Part shown: positions 35,132 through 43,919 of the stretch, piece by piece
Position numbering within the stretch: the stretch's first letter is position 1
Layout: each line of letters starts with the position of its first letter
DNA from: Acidobacteriota bacterium
Lineage (GTDB): Bacteria > Acidobacteriota > Vicinamibacteria > Vicinamibacterales > CAVVIG01
NCBI GenBank assembly: GCA_003222395.1
Contig: QHWB01000030.1
Location: 46,219 to 110,218, forward strand
DNA: 64,000 bases
Reading direction: 5' to 3'
Notes under the pieces: model-generated
Seen by the model: only the letters and a program-made list of their open reading frames with translations
Told to the model about the DNA's origin: nothing
Databases searched by the model: none
Translations under genes and position numbers: made by a program

Positions 35132-36247
35132 ATGAAGCTGTGGTCGAGGCCATCGATCAATGTGGTTGTCATGACGGTCGTGTGGATGATTGGCGTCGCG
35201 CTGGCTGCAAGCGGGCAGCAGGCCGCGTCGGGACAGAAACCGCAGATGGTCGAAGACGTCTTCAAGAACGTCCAGGTGCTCAAGGGCATTCCGGTCGACG
35301 AATTCATGGGGACGATGGGACTCTTTTCGGCCGCCCTGAGCATGTGCTGCGCCGAGTGTCATGACACTGCGAAGTGGGACGCCGATACACCTCGTAAGCG
35401 GATCGCTCGGAGGATGGTGGAGATGGTAAACGGCATCAACCGCACCTCCTTCGGAGGACGGCAAGTCGTGACATGCTGGACGTGTCACCGCGGCCGAGAT
35501 CGCCCCGTGGTCACGCCGAATCTGGACATTGTGTACGGCGAACCGCTCCTGGAACCGGACGACATCCTGCCGGCCGTTCCGGGGCTGCCTCGGGCCGAGA
35601 CGATCTTGGACAAATACATCCAGGCGATTGGCGGGGCCGCGCGATTGAGCAGTCTGACCAGTTATGTGGCCAGGGGCACCAGTGAAGGGTTCCTCGGAGC
35701 GTCGCGCGGACCGGTGGAAATCTATTCGAAAGCTCCGAGTCAGCGGACGATCATCGTCCACACGACGGACGGCGACTTGGTCCGTACATTCGATGGGCGG
35801 ACGGGTTCGATCATGACGCCGCTCACACCGGTTGCGATTTACGACTTCACCGGAGGCGAGCTGGAAGGCGCCAGACTGGACGCGCAGCTGTCGTTTCCCG
35901 GTCGGATCAAGGAATTCCTCGGTAGCTGGCGCGTCAACAATTCAACCACCATCGCCGATCGCGACGTGCAAGTCGTTCAAGGCACAGGGGCCAACGGCCT
36001 CGTCGCCACGTTCTACTTCGACACGAAGTCGGGACTGCTCGTGCGCATGGTGCGCTACGCGAACTCCGCGGTCGGCCGCGTTCCCACGCAGATCGACTAC
36101 GCGGATTATCGGCCGGTCGCCGGCGTGATGATTCCATATCGCTGGACGTTCACGTGGCTGGATGGGCGCGATAACATCGTGCTGACCGACGTGCAGCCGA
36201 ATGTCTCGATCGAACCGGCGAAGTTCGCCAGACCGGTCCCCAAATAG
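35132..36247 (+). CDS. Photosynthetic-reaction-centre-type two-haem cytochrome c
   Basis: A 371-residue exported protein. The N-terminal ~120 residues belong to the reaction-centre cytochrome c (CytoC_RC) family, with haem sites CAECH (73-77) and CWTCH (115-119) and nearby Met residues as ligands. The rest (about 145-371) is a separate beta-rich domain (LPRAETILDKYIQAIGGAAR to FTWLDGRDN) resembling outer-membrane lipoprotein carrier-like folds. No photosynthesis genes are nearby; such cytochromes are common in non-phototrophic Acidobacteriota. AGGGAAAG precedes ATG 35132. Confidence 0.87.
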   Translation: MKLWSRPSINVVVMTVVWMIGVALAASGQQAASGQKPQMVEDVFKNVQVLKGIPVDEFMGTMGLFSAALSMCCAECHDTAKWDADTPRKRIARRMVEMVNGINRTSFGGRQVVTCWTCHRGRDRPVVTPNLDIVYGEPLLEPDDILPAVPGLPRAETILDKYIQAIGGAARLSSLTSYVARGTSEGFLGASRGPVEIYSKAPSQRTIIVHTTDGDLVRTFDGRTGSIMTPLTPVAIYDFTGGELEGARLDAQLSFPGRIKEFLGSWRVNNSTTIADRDVQVVQGTGANGLVATFYFDTKSGLLVRMVRYANSAVGRVPTQIDYADYRPVAGVMIPYRWTFTWLDGRDNIVLTDVQPNVSIEPAKFARPVPK

Positions 36248-36278
36248 CGGCACCTTGTGGGAGAGGGTGGATTCGACC

Positions 36279-37562
36279 ATGAGAACGCTGACCTGGTCGC
36301 TGCTGCTTCTCGCATTTCAGCCGTCACATTCGCCGACCATGAGCGACCTCATGGTGAAGATCATCTATCCGGCGTCGGATTCGATCTTCTACATCACGAC
36401 GCGCACGCCGGGGACCGACGGGGAGTGGGCCGCGCTGCAGAAGAACACCGAGGCGCTCGAGCAGGCCGCGCGCGAGCTGATCGAGCCGCGACGCGCGCGC
36501 GATCGCGAGCGCTGGCTCGCCGACGCGCAGCTGATGGTCGACGCCAGCGTGAAGGCCGTCGCCGCCGCGAAGACGCGCGACCTCAAAGGGCTGGAGGATC
36601 TCAACGACGCGCTCTACACGTCGTGCGTGCAGTGCCATCAGCATTACAGACCGAATTATGGAAGGGGGCTGGCCCAGCAACCAGCGTCCGGCAACCAGCA
36701 TCCAGCCCCCTCGATCGAAGGCGTCTGGAATTTCTCCACGCTGACGCCGTTCGAGCGGTCACAGGAATTCTCCGGCAAACCGTACATGACGGATGCCGAA
36801 GCGGCCGCTTTCGAAGCTCGCACGATCGAGCAGGGCAATCGCGATCGCCGCGGCGCCTCGCCCGAGGCCGACGTGGGCGGCGCGTACAACGAGTTCTGGT
36901 TCGACCGCGGCCTGCGGCTCGCGACGATAAACGGCAGGCATCCGAGCTCGCTCGTGGTCGATCCGCCCGACGGTCGCGTTCCGCCGCTCACCGCCGCGGC
37001 GCAGCAGCGCGCAGCGACGCGCGCCGCCGAGCGGCGGCAGCACCCGGCCGACGGCCCCGAGGATCGCTCGCTCGGCGAGCGCTGCCTCACGTTCAACGCC
37101 GGGCCGCCGATGAATCCCGGTCCGTACAACAACTACGTGCAAATCTTCCAGAACGCCGGCCGGGTGATCATCTTCAACGAGATGATCCACGACGCGCGTG
37201 TCGTGCCGCTGGACGGCAGCCCGCATCCGCCGGCCCCGATTCGCCGGTGGCAGGGCGATTCACGCGGCCGGTGGGATGGCCAGACGCTCGTCGTCGACAC
37301 GACGAATTTCACCGACAAGACCAACTTCCGCGGCGCCGATCAGAACCTTCACCTCGTGGAGCGCTTCACGCGGATCGACGCGAAGACGCTTCACTACGAG
37401 TACACCGTCGACGACCCGACGGCGTTCACGCGTTCGTGGACGGTGTCGCTGCCGATGACGAAGACCGACGATCGCGTGTTCGAGTACGCGTGTCACGAAG
37501 GCAACTACGCGCTCGAAAACATCCTGCGCGGGGCGCGCGCGGAAGAAAAAGAAAAACGATAA
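36279..37562 (+). CDS. Fusion of cytochrome c-prime-like domain and PDG-family domain
   Basis: A 427-residue exported protein. Residues about 20-125 are a cytochrome c-prime-like helical domain with haem site CVQCH (116-120), like the free protein at 25412. Residues about 145-427 are a PDG-family domain like that at 33383 (SIEGVWNFSTLTP, RWDGQTLVVDTTNFTDK, YACHEGNYALENILRGAR). The linker (129-144, Gln/Pro/Ala-rich) is encoded by heptamer repeats flanked by an inverted repeat. The fusion implies that the PDG domain works with a haem protein. ATG 36279 follows GAGAGGGTGG. Confidence 0.85.
   Translation: MRTLTWSLLLLAFQPSHSPTMSDLMVKIIYPASDSIFYITTRTPGTDGEWAALQKNTEALEQAARELIEPRRARDRERWLADAQLMVDASVKAVAAAKTRDLKGLEDLNDALYTSCVQCHQHYRPNYGRGLAQQPASGNQHPAPSIEGVWNFSTLTPFERSQEFSGKPYMTDAEAAAFEARTIEQGNRDRRGASPEADVGGAYNEFWFDRGLRLATINGRHPSSLVVDPPDGRVPPLTAAAQQRAATRAAERRQHPADGPEDRSLGERCLTFNAGPPMNPGPYNNYVQIFQNAGRVIIFNEMIHDARVVPLDGSPHPPAPIRRWQGDSRGRWDGQTLVVDTTNFTDKTNFRGADQNLHLVERFTRIDAKTLHYEYTVDDPTAFTRSWTVSLPMTKTDDRVFEYACHEGNYALENILRGARAEEKEKR
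36664..36710. repeat. CCAGCAN heptamer repeats with inverted flanks, in frame
   Basis: Five 7-bp units (CCAGCAA, CCAGCGT, CCGGCAA, CCAGCAT, CCAGCCC; 36674-36708) lie between GGGGGCTGG (36664-36672) and CCAGCCCCC (36702-36710). The block is translated as the linker of the cytochrome fusion. Confidence 0.8.
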
Positions 37563-37576
37563 CCGAGACGTGACCG

Positions 37577-38086
37577 ATGCTCGCGTTCGATCGGCTCCTG
37601 CGCGCGTGGGTCGTGGCCCATCGCGTCGCGGCGCTCGACATGGTGATGTGGACGCTGAGCGTTGTCGGCCGCGGCGGCATGGTGTGGCTCGGCCTCGGCG
37701 CGGTCATCGCGATCCGGCGGCGGAAGCTGGCCGTCTTCACGTCAATGCTGCTCGCCGTCCTGCTGGCGAGCGCTCTGACCGACAACGTCTTCAAGCCACT
37801 GTTCCAGCGCGACCGGCCGTTCGTCGCCATGTCGGGCGACGTGATCGGCGCGCGTCCCGACGGCGCCTCGTTTCCATCCGGCCATAGTGCGAACGCCTTC
37901 GCCGGGGCATGGGTGCTGTCCCGGATCGCCGCGCCGGCCGCGCTTGTCTGGTGGACGCTGGCCGCCGCAATTGCGTACTCGCGGCTCTATCTCGGCGTAC
38001 ACTACCCGCTCGATGTCATCGTCGGCGCACTGGTCGGCATCGGCTGCGGCATCCTCGCCATGCGGCTAACCGGGAGGACGACATGA
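37577..38086 (+). CDS. PAP2-family membrane phosphatase
   Basis: A 169-residue membrane protein with the three phosphatase motifs of the PAP2 family: KPLFQRDRP, SFPSGHSAN and SRLYLGVHYPLDV. It would remove phosphate from a lipid or isoprenoid phosphate (for example undecaprenyl pyrophosphate) at the membrane; the substrate is not determinable. Its stop overlaps the next start (ATGA). Confidence 0.92.
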   Translation: MLAFDRLLRAWVVAHRVAALDMVMWTLSVVGRGGMVWLGLGAVIAIRRRKLAVFTSMLLAVLLASALTDNVFKPLFQRDRPFVAMSGDVIGARPDGASFPSGHSANAFAGAWVLSRIAAPAALVWWTLAAAIAYSRLYLGVHYPLDVIVGALVGIGCGILAMRLTGRTT

Positions 38087-39288
38087 GCTTACCTCTCTCG
38101 CGGCGGAACTTTCTGCAGACGGCCGGAGCGGGCGGCATCACGATGTGGATTCCGAAACAGGCGCACGCGGCTGAAGAGTCGGTGATCGGCATGTCGAAAT
38201 GGGATCTCGACACGCCGGCGCTCTGCGTCGATCTCGACAAGCTCGAACGGAATATCGCGACGATGCGGAAGAAGCTGGCGGCGACGGGGATCGCGAGCCG
38301 GCCGCACGCGAAGACCCACAAGTGTCCGGCAATCGCCAGGCTCCAGCTCGCCGGCGGCTCGATCGGTGTGTGCACGGCGAAGGTCAGCGAGGCCGAGGCG
38401 CTGTTCGCCGGCGGCATCGAGCCGATTCTCATGACGACGGCAAACGTCACGCCGAACAAGATTCGCCGGGCGATGAAGATCCGCAAGGCGAACCGTCAGT
38501 TCATTCAGGCCGTCGACTACCCGCAGAACGCGCGCGATCTCTCGGACGCCGCGAAAGAAGCCGGCGTCGTCGCCGACGTGGTCGTCGATGTGGCGGTCGG
38601 CACGAGGTCAGGCGTTCCGCCGGACGAACGGGCGCTCGCCCTGGCGCAGCTCGTCGACAAGCTGCCGAACCTGAAGCTGCGCGGCATGATCAGCTACGAC
38701 GGCGGCGCGCAGCACATCAAGGGTTTCAGGAAGCGGCTCGACGAATCGCTGAAACGCTACGAGCCGTCGATGCAGACGTTCGAGGCGATGAAGCGATCGG
38801 GGCTGAACACCGAAATCTTCAGCGGCGGCGGCACTGGAACCTACAACATCATGACGAAGGTGCCCGGGTTCACCGATCTTCAGGTCGGCAGCTATATCTT
38901 CATGGACTGCCAGTACCTCGAGATCGGAGGCGAGGACAACGAACAGCAATACACCGACTTCGAGCCGTCGCTCACGGTGATGTCGACGGTGTTGAACGCG
39001 TATTTCCCGAAGCGCCTCACGACGGACGCCGGCGCGAAGGCGCTGACGCTGAACAAGCCCGGGCCGATCGTGATCGGCGAGAACGGATTCACGTACAACG
39101 CGGGTTCCGACGAATTCGGCGCGATCCAGTACGAGACGGCGAACAAGGAATACAAAGTCGGCGACCGGCTCGAGCTGATCGTCCCGCACTGCGATCCGGC
39201 CGTGAACGAATACGATCAGATCTGCGGCACGCGACAGGACCGCGTCGAGGTCGTGTGGCCGATCTCGGCGCGGGGACATTCACAGTAA
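38083..39288 (+). CDS. D-threonine aldolase/D-serine dehydratase-like PLP enzyme, exported
   Basis: A 401-residue fold-type III PLP enzyme. A twin-arginine-like signal (SRRNFLQTAGAGG) precedes the alanine-racemase-type barrel with Schiff-base Lys77 (RPHAKTHKC). The metal-binding pair His369/Cys371-type motif (HCDPAVNEYD, 369-378) is typical of DSD1-like enzymes. It may act on D-amino acids or beta-hydroxy amino acids outside the cytoplasm. GGGAGGACGAC precedes ATG 38083, which overlaps the PAP2 stop. Confidence 0.88.
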   Translation: MSLPLSRRNFLQTAGAGGITMWIPKQAHAAEESVIGMSKWDLDTPALCVDLDKLERNIATMRKKLAATGIASRPHAKTHKCPAIARLQLAGGSIGVCTAKVSEAEALFAGGIEPILMTTANVTPNKIRRAMKIRKANRQFIQAVDYPQNARDLSDAAKEAGVVADVVVDVAVGTRSGVPPDERALALAQLVDKLPNLKLRGMISYDGGAQHIKGFRKRLDESLKRYEPSMQTFEAMKRSGLNTEIFSGGGTGTYNIMTKVPGFTDLQVGSYIFMDCQYLEIGGEDNEQQYTDFEPSLTVMSTVLNAYFPKRLTTDAGAKALTLNKPGPIVIGENGFTYNAGSDEFGAIQYETANKEYKVGDRLELIVPHCDPAVNEYDQICGTRQDRVEVVWPISARGHSQ

Positions 39289-39993
39289 CGCTCGGAACGT
39301 CACCACCAGAACATCGCGGTGGCCGGGACGCGACGGATCCAGCGATGCGACGGGCGTCACGCCGTGCGCGACGCGGCGATCGTCGACGAGCGCGGCATCG
39401 AACGGTTCGGTGAGCGTGAAGCTGCCGAGCGGCCGCGCGTCGCGGTCGTACACCGTCGTCGTACCGCTGACGATGTTGTCGCGATTGACGAGGAGCACGA
39501 GCACGAAGTCGACGCCGTCGCGATGAACGCCCTCCGGCGTCGGTTCACCGGGCAGATCCGATCGCGCCTCGATCCGGAACTGATGCGTCTCGACGCGCCA
39601 TGACGCCACGCCCGGCGCCAGCGATCCGAACAGGCGCGCGCAGAATCTGAGAATCGTCCTCATCGCCGGCCCGTCGCCGACGCTCGAATCGATCGGCGCG
39701 AACCAGCGCTCGACGCCGCCGAACAGGCGGTTGTAGTCGACGTCCTGATAATGGGGCTGATGCGGCTGCCGTTCGATCGCGCCGGTGGCATCGGCGCGAT
39801 ATACCGCAAAGCGCCGCCGCCGATACCGCGCGCGCTCGCCGAGGTACGTATCGACGTCCAGATGGTTCCAGCTCTCCGCGAATGTCGGCCAGTCCGACAG
39901 GGAACCGGACGCGGCCAGCGCGGCGCGCACGTCAGCGGCGCGGACGAACGCGTATCCGGCGTCTGCGATCTGCGCGTCGATGGCAAGCGCCAT
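39280..39993 (-). CDS. 2OG-Fe(II) dioxygenase family protein
   Basis: A 237-residue protein resembling the 2OG-Fe_Oxy_2 family (PF10014), which includes L-isoleucine 4-hydroxylase and BsmA. The iron site is visible as HRDGVDFV (His and Asp) and a late His in RRVAHGVTP, followed by the 2OG-binding Arg region (RDVLVVTF). A free amino acid is a plausible substrate (inference). It overlaps the convergent aldolase-like gene by 9 bp. ATG 39993 is preferred to a TTG at 40035. Confidence 0.85.
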   Translation of the reverse strand: MALAIDAQIADAGYAFVRAADVRAALAASGSLSDWPTFAESWNHLDVDTYLGERARYRRRRFAVYRADATGAIERQPHQPHYQDVDYNRLFGGVERWFAPIDSSVGDGPAMRTILRFCARLFGSLAPGVASWRVETHQFRIEARSDLPGEPTPEGVHRDGVDFVLVLLVNRDNIVSGTTTVYDRDARPLGSFTLTEPFDAALVDDRRVAHGVTPVASLDPSRPGHRDVLVVTFRALL

Positions 39994-40054
39994 ACCGACG
40001 TTGTACGTTCGCCGGCACGGCCGATGCCATACCAATCACGGCTTGGATCGTTAA

Positions 40055-41428
40055 TCAGCTCGCCTTGCGCAGCTTGACGAACGCGCGCTGCTCGATCTGG
40101 CGGACGCGCTCGCGCGAGAGATTGAGGCGCCGCGCGATCTCGGCCAGCGTGTGCTCATGACTGTTGGTCAGCCCGAAGCGCAGGCGGAGCACTTCTTTTT
40201 CGCGATCGTCGAGCGAGCCGAGCGCGACCTCGAGCTGCTCCGCCATGCCGCGCCGCAGCGCTTCGTCCTCCGGCGAGACAATCGTGTCGTCGGCCATCAA
40301 ATCGCCGAACGCGGTCCCTTCTTCGGCGTTCACCGGCGCGTCGATCGACATCGGCAGCTTCGCGGCGTTCCGCAGCAGCCGGACCTTCTCTTCGGCCATC
40401 TTCAGGGCGTCCGCGAGCTCGCGCTCCGACGGCTCGCGGCCGTTGCGATCGACGAACGCCTTGCGCGTCTTCTCCAGCTTGTTCATCGAATCGACGATGT
40501 GCACCGGCAGGCGGACGGTGCGGCCGTAGTCGGCGACGCCGCGCGCCACCGACTGCCGAATCCACCACGTGGCGTACGTCGAGAAGCGGAAGCCGCGCCG
40601 GAACTGGAACCGGTCGACCGCTTTCATCAGCCCGATGTTGCCTTCCTGGATCAGATCGAGCAGCGACAGGCCGCGTCCGAGATAACGCTTCGCGATCGAT
40701 ACGACCAGCCGCAGATTCGCCTCGATCAGCAGGCGCTTCGCCTCGGTGAGGCGCGCCTCGGCGGCGCGGACCTGAGGATCGTCGACCTTCTCGACGATCT
40801 CGTCGACGACCGACGGACGAATCGGTTGCCTGGCGAGTATCCACGCGATCGGCCGCTGGATACGCGGGCACATGCCCATGCGGCGTAGCCGATCGATGCG
40901 CGCGAACGCATGGAGCACCGGCGCCACGCGATCGGACTGCAGCTCGCCGCCGTCGGGCAGCAGGATCAATTCGGCCGCCGGCGACTTCCCCTCGCGCACG
41001 CAGCCGGCCAGGGCGACCAGCGATTGGAGCGCGTCCGGAACCGCCGCGAGCGACGCCTGCACGTCGGATCGCGCCGTCTCGATCTGGCGGCCGATCTCCT
41101 GCTCCTGCGCTGCCGTGAGCAGGCGAAAGCGGCCGATGTGCTTGAGATAGACGCGGACCGGATCGAGATCCGCGCGCGGAATTCCCGCCTCCGGCCGTTC
41201 GCGCGACAGCCGCTCGGTTTCGAACCCGTCGTCTTCCTCCTCGGGTACGTCCTGCGGCGCTGCCGCTTCGGGCTCTTCCTCCGCAATCAGCTTCTCGGGC
41301 GGCAGCGCGACCGGCGAATCGTCCGCTTCACCTGCGTCCAACGGGACGAGATGCCAGTGTCTGGCGCGCCGATGCCAGTCGAGCGCTTCGATCTGCGGTG
41401 CGGTCTCCTCCCAGTTCACGACAGCCAT
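40055..41428 (-). CDS. RNA polymerase sigma-70 family factor (RpoD-like)
   Basis: A 457-residue sigma factor. After an acidic N-terminal region (1-85) come region 1.2 ([21 protein letters not shown]), region 2 ([47 protein letters not shown]), region 3 and region 4.2 ([21 protein letters not shown]). These are RpoD/RpoS-type regions; it could be the primary or a group 2 factor, and the sequence alone does not decide. A spacer of about 90 residues between 1.2 and 2 is shorter than in E. coli RpoD. Confidence 0.92.
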   Translation of the reverse strand: MAVVNWEETAPQIEALDWHRRARHWHLVPLDAGEADDSPVALPPEKLIAEEEPEAAAPQDVPEEEDDGFETERLSRERPEAGIPRADLDPVRVYLKHIGRFRLLTAAQEQEIGRQIETARSDVQASLAAVPDALQSLVALAGCVREGKSPAAELILLPDGGELQSDRVAPVLHAFARIDRLRRMGMCPRIQRPIAWILARQPIRPSVVDEIVEKVDDPQVRAAEARLTEAKRLLIEANLRLVVSIAKRYLGRGLSLLDLIQEGNIGLMKAVDRFQFRRGFRFSTYATWWIRQSVARGVADYGRTVRLPVHIVDSMNKLEKTRKAFVDRNGREPSERELADALKMAEEKVRLLRNAAKLPMSIDAPVNAEEGTAFGDLMADDTIVSPEDEALRRGMAEQLEVALGSLDDREKEVLRLRFGLTNSHEHTLAEIARRLNLSRERVRQIEQRAFVKLRKAS

Positions 41429-41733
41429 GGCATCCCATATATACCGATGTGTCCGTTATTGATGAGAACCAAGAATGATATGCGACGGTATTCCGCGGAC
41501 GCGTCGCGCAGCAGCCCCTGCGCGTACGCCCGAAACTTACGCGCAAAAAGACCGATCGCGACCGACACCAACAGTACCGGCCGATTCCGCATGCGAGGCT
41601 CCCGCCAGCTCGACGCGATCGCATTACGCAATCTCGACGCCAATGGGAATCGGCGTTGACAATCGAGAACACGAGGCTCGCCGCGGCGGCTGCGCACCGT
41701 CCGGCGATACGGCAGTGCTATCCTGAATCGCGC
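41429..41733. other. Intergenic region upstream of sigma factor; no gene supported
   Basis: The first ~60 bases are AT-richer and include ATATATA (41437-41443), a possible -10 region for the sigma gene on the minus strand. A TATCCT box (41719-41724) sits 9 bp before the pdxH ATG. A 65-codon frame from 41463 is Arg-rich and shows no family signature. Confidence 0.5.
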
Positions 41734-42318
41734 ATGCCCGCGTCGATCGACGATCCGATTGACATCTTCAAAGAGCTCCTCGAGCGCGCGGCTCAGACCT
41801 CCGTCGAGCCCGACGCGATGGTCCTGTCGACGGTCGACGAGAATGGCCGCGCCTCCGGCCGGTACGTGCTGCTCAAAGGCGTCGACACGCGAGGCTTCGT
41901 GTTCTATACCAACCTGGAGAGCCGCAAGGCGCGTGCGCTCAGCGCGAATCCGTCAGCGGCGCTGTGCTTTTATTGGCCGTCGATCGAGAAGCAGGTTCGC
42001 GTCGAGGGGACCGTCGAGCGCGTGTCGGATGCGGACGCCGACGCCTACTTCGCGACGCGGTCGCGCGAATCGCAGCTCGGCGCGTGGGCGTCGCGCCAGA
42101 GCGCGAGCCTCGAATCGCGCGATGCGCTCGATCGCCGCGTCAGCGAGGCGCGCGCACGGTTCGAAGGCCGCGTCGTGCCGCGTCCGCCGTTCTGGTCTGG
42201 ATTCAGAGTGGTTCCGCGATCGATAGAGTTCTGGACGCGCGATCCGGCGCGGCTGCACGTGCGCGACCACTACGAGCGCGACGGCGACCGCTGGATCCGC
42301 ACCCTGCTCTATCCCTGA
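41734..42318 (+). CDS. pdxH: Pyridoxamine 5'-phosphate oxidase
   Basis: An FMN enzyme oxidising pyridoxine/pyridoxamine 5'-phosphate to PLP. The 194 residues match the family: AMVLSTVDENGRASGRYVLLK, GFVFYTNLESRKARAL, LCFYWPSIEKQVRVEGTVERV, and the C-terminal WTRDPARLHVRDHYER with WIRTLLYP. ATG 41734 is 9 bp after TATCCT, suggesting a nearly leaderless mRNA. PLP supply would serve the PLP enzymes found elsewhere in the window. Confidence 0.95.
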   Translation: MPASIDDPIDIFKELLERAAQTSVEPDAMVLSTVDENGRASGRYVLLKGVDTRGFVFYTNLESRKARALSANPSAALCFYWPSIEKQVRVEGTVERVSDADADAYFATRSRESQLGAWASRQSASLESRDALDRRVSEARARFEGRVVPRPPFWSGFRVVPRSIEFWTRDPARLHVRDHYERDGDRWIRTLLYP

Positions 42319-42321
42319 TGG

Positions 42322-42344
42322 GGCACGGCGGGGACGCCGTGTCC
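42322..42344. terminator. GC hairpin after pdxH
   Basis: GGCACGGCG (42322-42330) pairs with CGCCGTGTCC (42335-42344), three bases after the pdxH stop region. No U-run follows, so terminator function is uncertain; it may be another REP-like element. Confidence 0.4.
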
Positions 42345-42360
42345 GTTCCGCGGCGGCGGA

Positions 42361-42582
42361 TCAAATCACGACGCACAAGTGTGCGCGACGGTACGATCCA
42401 TCGTCGGCGTGCATCAGGAATCGCTCGCGTTCGAGGTCGGTGAGGATCGTGACGGCGTGATCCAGCCGGATGCCGAGCAACCGTGCCGTCTGCGCCGGCG
42501 TCACCTTCAACCCAGGCAACGCGAGGAATTCACCACGGAGGCGAAGCGCATCGAGATCGGTGGGTTCGGCGAGCGTGATCAT
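42361..42582 (-). CDS. Small winged-helix-like hypothetical protein
   Basis: A 73-residue protein (MITLAEPTDLDALRLRGEFL, then LPGLKVTPAQTARLLGIRLD and ILTDLERERFLMHADDGSYRR). The pattern of a helix-turn-helix followed by a small wing resembles short DNA-binding proteins. No named family can be assigned. ATG 42582 follows GAGGTCTGCC. It stands alone after pdxH on the opposite strand. Confidence 0.6.
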   Translation of the reverse strand: MITLAEPTDLDALRLRGEFLALPGLKVTPAQTARLLGIRLDHAVTILTDLERERFLMHADDGSYRRAHLCVVI

Positions 42583-42734
42583 GGGCAGACCTCATTTCCC
42601 CGCCTGCATTTCCCCGCCTGCCGGAATAATGCGTCGAACATCGTAGCACCAGGGCTGAGCGAACGCCGCCGCGGTATAAAGAAAAAATCCTGAATATGAC
42701 AGGAAGCAACTCGAGCGGATTGTAGAGACGGCTC

Positions 42735-43167
42735 TCAAGGCTCCCGCAGCGCGACGAGCGGATCCAGCCCGGCCGCGCTTCTGGCGGGCATCCAGCACGC
42801 CACCGCCGCCAGGGCGAGCAGAACCTCCGGCACGCCCGCAAACACCGACCAGAAAACCGGTCCGCGCACGAGGTGAAGGTTGACGACGAACGCAATCAGC
42901 CATCCGACCATCGCGCCGGGCGGCTATCACTCGCAGGCTTTCGCCGACGATCTGCACGACGACGCGCTCCGCGGTGGCGCCCAGCGCGAGGCGAACGCCG
43001 ATCTCGGTCGTGCGATGCGACACGGTGTATGCGACGACCGCGTAGATGCCGATTGACGCGAGCACGAGCAGCAGCGGTCCGAGGACGACGAACATTCGCG
43101 CCGGGATGCGGCGAAGGAACAGATTTTTCTCGACGTGATCGGTCAGCGTCCGGATGTCGTACACCGG
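42735..43167 (-). pseudogene. Truncated, frameshifted ABC transporter permease (MacB/ADOP type)
   Basis: Reading leftwards, the frame opens in PVYDIRTLTDHVEKNLFLRR and gives a membrane segment (FVVLGPLLLVLASIGIYAVVAY) and the TEIGVRLALGATAERVVVQIV signature of MacB-like FtsX permeases. After GESLRVIA the frame is lost. The correct continuation, MVGWLIAFVVNLHLVRGPVF to LDPLVALREP and a stop, is found in a shifted frame. Only the last quarter of the usual ~800 residues remains. The 5' break falls at the TATCAGC repeat array. Confidence 0.85.
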
Positions 43168-43238
43168 CTATCAGCTATCAGCTATCAGCTATCAGCTATC
43201 AGCTATCAGCTATCGGCTGATAGCTGAAAGCTGAAAGC
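43167..43238. repeat. 7-bp TATCAGC tandem array with inverse arm
   Basis: Seven TATCAGC heptamers (about 43168-43215) are followed by the inverse GCTGATAGCTGAAAGCTGAAAGC. The array joins the permease remnant to the start of the response regulator and could form a stem-loop in its leader. Confidence 0.9.
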
Positions 43239-43253
43239 CGAGAGCTTGGAACA

Positions 43254-43919
43254 ATGCGAATTCTCGTCGTCGAGAATGAAGCGCGTCTTGCGCAGCAGTT
43301 GGCCACGGCGCTCGGCGACGCCGGATATGCCGTGGACTGCGCCGCTGACGGCGAGCGCGCCGATTTCTTCGGGCAGACCGAAGAATATGATGCCGTGGTG
43401 CTCGATCTCGGATTGCCGAAGACCGACGGGCTGACGGTGCTCCGGCGCTCGCGCGAAGCGGGCATCCCGGTGCCGGTGCTCGTGCTGACGGCGCGCGGCA
43501 GCTGGCACGAGAAAGTGCACGGAATCGACGAAGGCGCCGACGATTACGTGTCGAAGCCGTTCCGCATGGAAGAACTGCTCGCGCGCCTGCGCGCGCTGAT
43601 CCGGCGCGCCAGCGGTCAGGTGACGCCGGCGCTGCGCTGCGGCGCCGTCGCGCTCGATCCGCGCGGGGCGCGCGTCACGGTCAACGGCGTCGCGGTCCGG
43701 CTCACCAGCCACGAGTTCCGAGTGCTCTCCTATCTGATGCATCATCGCGGCCGCGTCGTGTCGCAGAGCGAGCTCACGGAGCACATCTACGCGCGGAGCG
43801 CCGACCGCGACTCGAACACGGTCGAAGTGTTCATCGCGCGCCTGCGCCGCAAGATCGGATCGTCGTTCATCGAAACCATTCGGGGGCTCGGCTACCGCAT
43901 CGCCGACGCGGACGCGTGA
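43254..43919 (+). CDS. OmpR-family response regulator
   Basis: A 221-residue DNA-binding regulator. The receiver has phospho-acceptor Asp51 (VVLDLGLP) and Lys101 (VSKPF). The acidic pair is Glu7-Asn8 rather than Asp-Asp. The C-terminal winged helix (about 130-218) has RLTSHEFRVLSYLMHH and the NTVEVFIARLRRKIG recognition region. It is translationally coupled (TGATG) with the sensor kinase, so the pair forms one two-component system. Regulated genes are unknown; the truncated permease lies next to it. Confidence 0.93.
   Translation: MRILVVENEARLAQQLATALGDAGYAVDCAADGERADFFGQTEEYDAVVLDLGLPKTDGLTVLRRSREAGIPVPVLVLTARGSWHEKVHGIDEGADDYVSKPFRMEELLARLRALIRRASGQVTPALRCGAVALDPRGARVTVNGVAVRLTSHEFRVLSYLMHHRGRVVSQSELTEHIYARSADRDSNTVEVFIARLRRKIGSSFIETIRGLGYRIADADA

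Noticed and set aside
35132..36247. Evidence for phototrophy
   Set aside because: Only a reaction-centre-type cytochrome domain is present. No pigment, reaction-centre or antenna genes are in the window, and the family is common in non-phototrophs.
41463..41660. 65-codon plus-strand frame between sigma factor and pdxH
   Set aside because: Arg-rich product, no family signature and no ribosome site.
18009..43238. Short repeat arrays as CRISPR
   Set aside because: Units are 7-9 bp without unique spacers, and no cas genes are present.
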